NCBI GenBank assembly: GCA_036362985.1
Contig: JAYGXS010000008.1
Coordinates: forward strand, 15,413,100-15,477,099
Length of the DNA: 64,000 bases
Origin: Ligula intestinalis
Lineage: Eukaryota; Platyhelminthes; Cestoda; Diphyllobothriidea; Diphyllobothriidae
Direction: 5' to 3'
Below, one piece after another: positions 56,451-64,000 of the stretch. Made by a program: the position numbers and the translations under genes. Within the stretch, counting starts at the first letter, position 1. Every line of letters starts with the position of its first letter. The notes beneath the pieces were generated by a model. That model did no database searches, was not told the DNA's origin, and saw nothing but the letters and a program-made list of their open reading frames with translations.

Positions 56451-59400
56451 ACGCCAACAATTTTCGTGTTGGTGTTGTGATGTCGAAATAAATAATCCAA
56501 AGGCTATTGGATTCTTTAAAGTAAGTAAACATAATTTTGCCTACTAGAATGCATATAATGGTTATTTAGGTATATTAATCTAACGTTGGTGACCATATCA
56601 ACGATTACCAAGCGTTGAATTTACTTGACTTCAATGACCAAAGAATGCAGGTGTGAGACTCAAGTGCAGCAAACGTGGGTATTGACGAGGCTAGCTGGCT
56701 GACGATGGACAGAAATGGTGATCCCTACCTCCCTTTTAGGTACTAATACTCCCTCCTGCACTTATTAGATTGGTCTCTTTCCCAGCGATAAAGCGTAAAC
56801 TCAACAGTGGTTTTTCGGGGTTAAGCATGAGATGACGGTATATCAAGGAATGTTTGGATTAGAGAGATCTTAACAGCAGCATCGCCCAGGGGGTGTAGTA
56901 TCGATTATTACGTATGCCATTCGCTGTAGATGCGAGACCAGACTCAAGCCGTAGACCTTTCTGACAGATGTGTCAGCGGTGCTGTTAGGTCTAAGTCATT
57001 GTGAGTGATTAGAAAAGAGGGAATAAAAAGCCACTGTCGATAGTTGGTGTTTCTAATGAGCAGAAAACTTCTCGTATTTTTTGTGTTTACATTTGATTGA
57101 AAGTCGGTAAGTTTAAATCGACGCCTTAGGGTCGATGTCCGAGTAATAAGCTATTATTCCTGAATCTCACAGATCTGTTGTAATTGTTCTAAGGATCTTG
57201 CAAACGAAGATGGTCGCATAGGCATGAGCAGTAAAGCGGATTGACGCGAAACGAGCAATCCACATTTTCATTTTTGATGGAAGTAAAGTGCAGTGGATGA
57301 CTGAGGACTACGCCAAGGGGAACGCATTTTAAATTCGAGTACCGCTACGCACGACTGATGTGCACTTATCAATGTCGCGGTTTCTGGCTAGTAAACTGTT
57401 CGGCAAATCTCGAGCACCGCGAAGCGATGGCTGTCTGCCAATCAGCAGGCATACCCTGGCTTGACAGCTGCACCCTTCCCTATGTTTCCTGGGTTCTTTT
57501 CCTGAGAAAGGGCTCGAGCATGAAGTTAAAAGTTGGACTAATTAAGTCTTCCTCATGTTGACGGTAATTTCAATATCGAAGGCTCCCGAATTAGCCGATT
57601 ACCATGTTTCAGAGGCTAAAAAAGACACTTCACCAAAGAGACTGATTTTAACGCACGTGATACAAATGGAAAAGATGCAAGTAAAGTGGCTTAACAACTA
57701 GCATTTAAGTTAACAATTAAAAAGTCATGAATTAAAGTCACGAACCCTTAAAAGGCAGCGTCGTATTCGATGTAGTGCTGGAGGTGGAGAAATTGCCAAA
57801 TGAGGAAAAGTGGGTGTGAACTGGAGGAAAAAAGGGGAGGGCGACGAGCGAATTTTAGAAGAAGAGAAAAGATACCGGAGGCGGACGAGAAGGAGGAGAA
57901 ACAACGTTGCATGGCAGAAGGTCCCTTCTTAACAAATGCAGCCAGTGACCCAAAATAAACCGGAGATTACTTCGGATAGAAAGTTTTCATGAATAGTAAT
58001 AAGTATTTTTAGAATGCCTCCGTGTGTGTCCACCAACAGCGTAGGCTGATCACCCTGTCAAATAATCAATCGTCCAAAAGCAATAACTATCACAGGTCAA
58101 GAGTAATTTGCAGGTCTCCATTAACTTTTACCGCTTTGGAAGCACATCGAATATCACGATAGTTTTTTCGATTTGCACCCAAAGAACAATGTTCTCTCCA
58201 AGGCCTTGGGATCATAAATGAATACCACCCTTGGAAACAGCCAAGAGACCTCAAGCCCTAATTCGAGTGTAAAAGTACTCAGACTAATCCGAAGCCACCG
58301 GCCTACGCAAGTGGCTTATGATGGCAGCCCGGGTACGTAGAAAATCACGCTGCTTTCCTACTTGGGCATGTTTCACAATCCAGGCATCATGTCGGCAAAA
58401 TGTCGTTCACTCTTTGGCACAAGAAAATAAGTTATTTTTAGTGAGAAAAGAGCACAGTAAGACTGAAGTGGTGAAGGTACCTAAATAGGCTCACCACAGT
58501 TTACTGAACATAGCTAAATACTTTTGTCCTTATAATTTGTTAGGCAACAGAAGGTCATGTATTCTTCTCATTAATCCCTACTCCAAGCATCTTGTCCTAC
58601 GAAAACGGTGGTTATAAGGTTTTATGGGTGCGGAATTAGACAACGCAGTGGAATATATTTTAGTACTTACTAAATGCATTTTAATTTTACTGTATTTAGA
58701 AGTGTTGTTGAGTTAGATTTGATGATGTTCCTAATCTGTATTACCGTTTAACGTATTCAGGATAAACCTGGTTATCAGATTGTAATTTTTTCAAATTCAC
58801 GAAAAACTGAAATGGTGGTAAGGAGGCCGCATACTTAAATTTACCTGAGGTCCAACATACTGTTTTGGAGTTAGACAAGTATAGTTCGTGGCGCGAAGCG
58901 CCCCGCACACCTTCAATTTACAGTCCCGCGAGTCCTGCAAATAACTTTCTTGACGAAATTTAACTTGGTAGTAAAGCGTAGATCTGGACAGGTTATTTTG
59001 ATCAACCAAGTGGATTTAGTTCGTGTTTTTTACTTTATTTCGCAAGAACCGTCTTGTCTGGACCTTATGATGTTATGTGGTGATTTTACCTGTGTTAGCC
59101 TACGACCGTTACACTGCTAGGATTTGATGATCTTGTATATTTTTAACACCCATAGTCAAATTTTGATTAAATTCCCCAAACTTTTTCATTTCAAAAGTAG
59201 AGCTCCGTTGTCAGATTCGGACAATTATGTCTTATTAAGCCTTCAAACTGTCTACTCCATCTCTACGCGTGCGCTGTTAACTAAACCCGACAAGAAATTT
59301 TAAGTGCGCAACACGTCCGCACAAAATGTTTGCTGGTTCAGTCTAACATATCGTATAATCTCCGCTCTTTTCTAAAACACTTTGCTGTCGTCTTTAAAAC

Positions 59401-59587
59401 GTTGTGTTTAGAGCTGGAAAAAGTTCATCTCGTTATCTGAGTTGTTTAGGACGCAGAAATGACCTCCCTTAAAAATGGCCCTACGTGATAATCTTAAGGA
59501 CGCTAATGACCTAATAAAAAAGCGAACTTCCAAAGTAAATGGCCTGTTTGAAACCATCTTTTGCTTCTTCATGTTGTTTCTTTCTTT

Positions 59588-59616
59588 TTCCTCCTCCTCC
59601 TTCTCCTCCGTCTTCC
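59588..59616 (+). repeat. CCT/TTC pyrimidine tract
   Basis: TTCCTCCTCCTCCTTCTCC and flanks form a short pyrimidine microsatellite. The short ORF over it (59475-59684) is Ser/Phe-rich only because of this tract. Confidence 0.8.
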
Positions 59617-60362
59617 ACGTTTTCTTTTATTCATTCTTTGACTGCACTTTGGAAGGATCTAACGCCTGCCACTGGCCAATGTAACACTGGTGTATTTTGC
59701 TAGCGAGTAAGATGATTTAAAAACAAATTTAACCTATGGTACTGCAAACTCTTATCTTCCCTGAAACGGCATTTCATCATTATCAAGTACCCTATCTCCT
59801 GTGTATGATGCAACATTGGTGAAGCAACCTAAACATGTTCAAGATACAACAGCTGCCGGGCCATATGGTGTTTGACAATTTCTCTTTAAATCTTGTTGTT
59901 TGTAGATAGCGCCTGTCTTGACACACCTTAGGAATGTGTTCTTCGTAGTGTCTAATGATTTCTTACGATTGGCGTTCCACAAGAATAATTTCCATCAAAA
60001 AAATTTACTTACTTTGGTCCCAAATAATTTCATGCAAGTCCCCGCTCTTTTGCACTACTAAAACTTGCTGGAATTGTTATGCCACTCTCCTCCAACTTTC
60101 CTTGTCCCATTAAGTTTGCAAAGAAGGGTTGTGGTCAACTATGTTCTTAGATATTAAGATAAGGGTTTTCGTGCGTATGCATCTGCATTTCTTGAGTACA
60201 CATAAGTTTTGTTTTAAGATCCCACATCATCTCTTCCCTTATAAAAAGTCTGCATGCAGCTCTCCTGGCTGGGTTGTCACATGCCTGAAAGATAAGTTCA
60301 CTGCTTACATCCAATTCGTACAGTACTTTCTTGTACTTGTTACGGCTGCAATAATGACTGAT

Positions 60363-61078
60363 CTAGCTGGCCTCAATTATGTCCCGAATGGTGCTTCCCA
60401 AGCGCGACAATCAATGACCGCAGACCTGGAGAGTTCAATCCATTCTCTTCGCCAGCGCCCGAGACCGAATACCGAAGGTCCAAGAACCACTTTCATGTCT
60501 TGACGGAGTGAGTCGAGCCAGGTTTTGAGTTGACTCCCTCTTCGACGTTTCCAATTAGGCAACAGTCTCATTTCGAGGGCACTAGCACTGATCTCTTGAG
60601 GTTGGCAACGAAGAACGTGTCCAAACCACCTCAGCCGTCTTTCCTGAATGGCCTGGAATATATTTGTGATTTTGTCACAGCGAGTGCGCACTGTCTCATT
60701 GGAGACGAAGTCGGTGTACTTCACTCTTTGGATGCTCCGCAGAAAGTAGCGGTCGAAGACTTCCAGTTTCTGTTCATCTTCCACGCGTATAGCCCAACAT
60801 TCGCATCCGTATAGAAGAACGGCCCGCACGGATGCATGGTACACGCGGTATCACGTCAGATCCATAAGCACTTCCAAAGGCTGAAGAACACTTGTCGCGC
60901 TGCATCGATTTGGGAGATTATATCATCCTTATTCTGTCCATTCGGCAGCAATCTCGCTCCGAGTTATTTGAAAATGTCGACTTCTTCGAGTTGACAGCCA
61001 CTTATCTCGGGAGATGCCTTATCTTCGGTAGGGATGCAGCATGAGAACACTTTGGTCTTCCCAGCGTTTATGGAAAAG
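60363..61078 (-). pseudogene. LINE ORF2 C-terminal domain
   Basis: It resumes at AGKTKVFSC directly after the insertion. It continues LEEVDIFK, a stop, LLPNGQNKDDII, then after a short deletion HASVRAVLLYGCECWA, KYTDFVSNETVRTRCD, RRLRWFGHVLR, QLKTWLDSLRQD and WRREWIELSRSA. A final frameshift precedes the TAG at 60363-60365. It aligns by eye along its whole length with the + strand copy at 40.8-41.5 kb. Confidence 0.82.
61066..61078 (+). repeat. Left copy of a 13-bp direct repeat (target-site duplication)
   Basis: GTTTATGGAAAAG here and at 61995-62007. The LINE reads continuously if one copy and everything between is removed, as expected of a duplication made by insertion. Confidence 0.75.
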
Positions 61079-61994
61079 GGCGAAGATCACAAGTTGAGCA
61101 GAATGTATTGACGTCATACAATTTCGCGACCTCTAATTCATCTGCATACGGTCATTGCCTGCTATTATAGTAAATTAACTGTACAATTAGAAGAGTGAAG
61201 CTTAATAGGTAAATAGGGTGTGAAACATAAGCCAAAAATGTGGGTGCATAGTGAGGGTTAGAGGAGGGGGCAGGTAATTATCACAGCAAGGCGGTTCAGG
61301 TAACAGTGAAAGCCTGTAANNNNNNNNNNNNNNNNNNNNNNNNNNNNNNNNNNNNNNNNNNNNNNNNNNNNNNNNNNNNNNNNNNNNNNNNNNNNNNNNN
61401 NNNNNNNNNNNNNNNNNNNNNNNNNNNNNNNNNNNNNNNNNNNNNNNNNNNNNNNNNNNNNNNNNNNNNNNNNNNNNNNNNNNNNNNNNNNNNNNNNNNN
61501 NNNNNNNNNNNNNNNNNNNNNNNNNNNNNNNNNNNNNNNNNNNNNNNNNNNNNNNNNNNNNNNNNNNNNNNNNNNNNNNNNNNNNNNNNNNNNNNNNNNN
61601 NNNNNNNNNNNNNNNNNNNNNNNNNNNNNNNNNNNNNNNNNNNNNNNNNNNNNNNNNNNNNNNNNNNNNNNNNNNNNNNNNNNNNNNNNNNNNNNNNNNN
61701 NNNNNNNNNNNNNNNNNNNTTACAGGCTTTCACTGTTACCTGAACCGCCTTGCTGTGATAATTACCTGCCCCCTCCTCTAACCCTCACTATGCACCCACA
61801 TTTTTGGCTTATGTTTCACACCCTATTTACCTATTAAGCTTCACTCTTCTAATTGTACAGTTAATTTACTATAATAGCAGGCAATGACCGTATGCAGATG
61901 AATTAGAGGTCGCGAAATTGTATGACGTCAATACATTCTGCTCAACTTGTGATCTTCGCCCTTTTCAAACTTCTACCGGGAAAACAATGTTTCA
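61079..61994. mobile_element. Unidentified insertion inside the LINE, with perfect inverted arms around an assembly gap
   Basis: The block consists of a left arm, 400 Ns, a right arm that is its exact reverse complement, and a 28-base unique end (61967-61994). The inverted match spans 61073-61319 and 61720-61966 (247 bases, no mismatch by eye), so it runs 6 bases into the left direct repeat. A diverged relative of the arm lies at 37361-37530 (shared ACAATTTCG.GACCTCT and ATGTGG.TGCA..TAGTGAG). No coding capacity is visible. The perfect arms may be an assembly artefact. Confidence 0.6.
61320..61719. other. Assembly gap, 400 Ns
   Basis: Exactly 400 undetermined bases, so the size may be nominal. 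Apparent ORFs across the gap on both strands are artefacts of the inverted flanks. Confidence 0.98.
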
Positions 61995-62007
61995 GTTTAT
62001 GGAAAAG
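61995..62007 (+). repeat. Right copy of the 13-bp direct repeat
   Basis: Identical to 61066-61078. The two copies bound the inserted block. A length of 13 bp suits target-primed retroelement insertion better than most DNA transposons. Confidence 0.75.
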
Positions 62008-62830
62008 CCGACCGTTTTCGCGACTTTGTTCACCTGTGACAATGTAGACTGAAGATTGCCAAAGCTTGACGCTAGTAAGGCGATATCATCAGCATAGTCA
62101 AGGTCAGTCAACCGGCGCCCGGGTGCAAGCTCAATACCGTCACCTTCTTGCAGGGCCTTCCCGAGAACCCAGTGAATGGCGTAGTTAAAAAGGATGGGCA
62201 ATAGGACACAGCCTTGCCGAAAGTCTGATCGAATAGCGAAGGGTTCTGAGAGGTTGTTGTGGACTAAAACCCGTGCAGTGGTATAGCGGTAGTATGCCTT
62301 GATCATGGCGATTAGTTTTGGTGGTACACCATTAAACACCATTATCCGCTATAGAGAGTCATGATGGACGGAGTCAAATGCAGCGGCAGAGTCAACAAAG
62401 AAAATGGACATTGGTTGCTGTTAACTATGGCGGAATTCAAGGATCCGTCTCGAAGTGAATATCTGATCCACACATCCACACATCCACGCGCAACACAAAA
62501 TCCGGCCTGGCTGGATCGCGTCCTGGAGTCATGCACAGACTGGAACCACCTGAGGAGAACGATAGCAAAAATCTTCGCAGCAATGTCGATGAGACTTATG
62601 CCACGGTAGTTCTCACATCTTGTCTTATCTCCTTCCTTATGGACAGGCACAAGGATGCCCGAGCCCCAGTCATCAGGAACGGTCTTGTCTCTCAATGCTT
62701 GTCCAACCACCTCATGGAGCCAAGGTGCCAGAGTGTCGGCACAAGACTTATAGATTTCAGCGGGGATGCCATCCTTTCCAGGTGCCTTTTAATGGCATCG
62801 GCGATTTCTGCTTCAGAAGGCGGGTCGGAT
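61995..62830 (-). pseudogene. LINE reverse transcriptase core, broken
   Basis: Blocks on the minus strand: VPDDWGSGILVPV, CENYRGISLIDIAAKI (RT block 1-2), SQAGF, then a GGATGTGT-type short duplication near 62475 that shifts the frame. In the shifted frame comes VDSAAAFDSV (motif A). Then MVFNGVPPKL, RQGCVLLPILFNY (motif B) and LDYADDIALLAS (motif C, catalytic Asp pair). It ends VGFSIN at the insertion boundary. At least three frame changes and two stops exclude activity. Confidence 0.85.
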
Positions 62831-64000
62831 AAGTGAAAGATGGAGGAGGCTCTACCGTAGATGGGAGCAGGGGGGCGATGGGCTCAGTATCTAAATTGAG
62901 GAGGTGATAGAAATGCTCACGCCAGCATTCGATCTTGGTTGCGTTGTCAGCAATAAAGCTGCCATTCACATCATGAACTGAGTCACTCAGTGGAGACAGT
63001 CTACCACCAGCCTGACGAATAAGTTGGTAGAGCTTTCGAGTATCACCAGCTTTTGAGGCCTGCTCCATGGAAGTTGCAATTTCAACCCAGTATTTCTTAT
63101 GATCCTCTCTAGCCGATTTTGCCGTCATCTTTCTTAAATGGCGAAGGGAATCGTCGTAACGGCCCCTAGCTCGGGCTGTCTCCGCAGATAACTGTAGGGT
63201 GCGTCCGTTAATCCAATCACTGTGGCGCCGCTTGGTGCATCCAAGAATCTTCTCGGCTGCTCCATAGACTGACGTTTTCAGTAAGGACCATGGGTTACCC
63301 CTTTCGTTGTCGGCATGAGTCGTGAAACCGGATTGGATTTCTCTGCTCAGGGCCTCAGCGGTGTTGGGTTGCCGGATTTTGGCAACATCGAGGCGTCTAG
63401 CCTGAGGCACTTTGGGTGCAGATGAGAGATGAGCTTTCAAGCGTGTGCGAACAAGAAAGTGGTCAGAGCCATGGGCATTGCCAGTCTCAGCACCGCGCAG
63501 CGACTGACTATCATGAACCCAGCTGCGGAATCTTGAGCTGACTAAAATATACTCAATCTGAATGGCTGTATGGCCTTTGTTGAAATACCAGGTCAGCAAG
63601 TGTTTGTTGCAGTGCTGGAAGCACGTGTTTGTTACAAACAGTCAGTTCCGTTCAGCAAAGTTCAGTAATCTGTCACGATTCTCACATCGAGAGCCAAGCC
63701 CAAAGCGGCCGATAAGATGGCTGTTTGTGGAGTCACCCGGCCAAGTTCGGCCATTCCAATCCCCGGCAATAATCAACATATCGCGACAAAAAAGCCATTC
63801 GACCAATGTCTGTAGTTGTGAGTAAAACATATATTGACTACGCTGATCAGCAGCGGACGTTGGCGCATATACAGCGACCACATATACGTTTGTGAAGTGG
63901 CCCAATCAAGTGCACATAAGCCATGCGTTCATGAACTGGCTCCCAGGCAAGTAGTGCACGGCTCGCTTGTTGCGAGAGGGCAATTGCCACACCATGTCTG
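62757..64000 (-). pseudogene. LINE AP endonuclease and linker, broken
   Basis: From the window end: ALLAWEPVHERMAYV, a one-base frameshift near 63900, then VAVYAPTSAADQR, IIAGDWNGRT and IGRFGLG (catalytic GD[FW]N block of exonuclease/endonuclease/phosphatase proteins), an in-frame TGA at 63642-63644, then LLTWYF, IEYILVSSR and HGSDHFLV (the conserved SDH). A basic linker of about 200 residues follows, with LDVAKIRQPNTAEAL. Homologues are often labelled craniofacial development protein 2-like in metazoan annotation. No start codon is present in the window. Confidence 0.8.

Larger units (their letters stand above)
54670..60360. other. Long feature-poor stretch
   Basis: About 5.7 kb of A/T-rich DNA with the CTAAA-like array, a purine-rich run near 57830-57900 and the CCT tract. 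ORFs longer than 60 codons are few and carry no recognisable motif. Confidence 0.5.
60363..64000 (-). mobile_element. RTE-like non-LTR retrotransposon, split by an insertion, running off the window
   Basis: A minus-strand LINE. From 64000 downward it encodes an AP endonuclease, a linker, a reverse transcriptase and a C-terminal domain ending in TAG at 60363-60365. Its ORF is interrupted between FSIN and AGKTK by a block at 61079-61994. Joining across that block restores the order seen in the copy at 40.8 kb. It carries many frameshifts and stops. The 5' end lies beyond the window. Known role of the type: self-copying by target-primed reverse transcription. Confidence 0.85.

Noticed and set aside
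61296..61743. Identical 145-codon ORFs on both strands
   Set aside because: They consist almost wholly of N and are produced by the inverted arms around the gap.

Overview
This is a window of invertebrate nuclear DNA with one split host gene set in a dense background of decayed retrotransposons and short repeats. It holds no operons, ribosome-binding sites or closely packed genes. The best guess at the source is a parasitic flatworm, probably a diphyllobothriid-type tapeworm or a fluke. That is inference from the mix of element types (Penelope-like with GIY-YIG, RTE-like and CR1/Jockey-like LINEs, a Ty3/Gypsy gag, tRNA-derived SINEs), the large introns and the style of the gene; no marker sequence here settles it.

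Host gene: a sphingolipid delta(4)-desaturase (DEGS family) lies on the + strand in four coding exons (29364-29522, 38598-38929, 45843-46329, 48428-48613). Together they give a 387-residue membrane desaturase with all three histidine boxes. The introns are about 9.1, 6.9 and 2.1 kb and are full of repeat debris. The third intron appears to use a GC donor. A polyadenylation signal lies about 170 bases after the stop.

Upstream flank (1-29300): Penelope-like (PLE) reverse-transcriptase scraps at 1.3-2.8 kb; a deleted RTE-like LINE at 5.4-6.1 kb; a CR1/Jockey-like fragment at 7.3-8.1 kb; a Ty3/Gypsy element at 9.6-11.9 kb (LTR, gag, protease, a hAT-like MITE, LTR); a tRNA-like SINE cluster at 12.7-14.4 kb; the best-preserved PLE at 16.3-18.5 kb; more SINEs at 19-23 kb and a LINE tail at 23.0-23.3 kb.

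Downstream flank (48614-64000): SINEs, a PLE endonuclease remnant at 52.2-52.6 kb, a long stretch without recognisable features (54.7-60.3 kb), and a long minus-strand RTE-like LINE (60.4-64.0 kb). A younger insertion splits this LINE. It is bounded by a 13-bp direct repeat, and a 400-N assembly gap lies inside it between perfect 247-bp inverted arms.

I did not find a convincing new biological system. The items most worth checking are the inverted arms around the gap, the repeated CTGATGA...GAAA hairpins next to PLE sequence (possible hammerhead-like ribozymes), the SINE family whose tRNA-like core sits between inverted repeats, and several unnamed dispersed repeat families.
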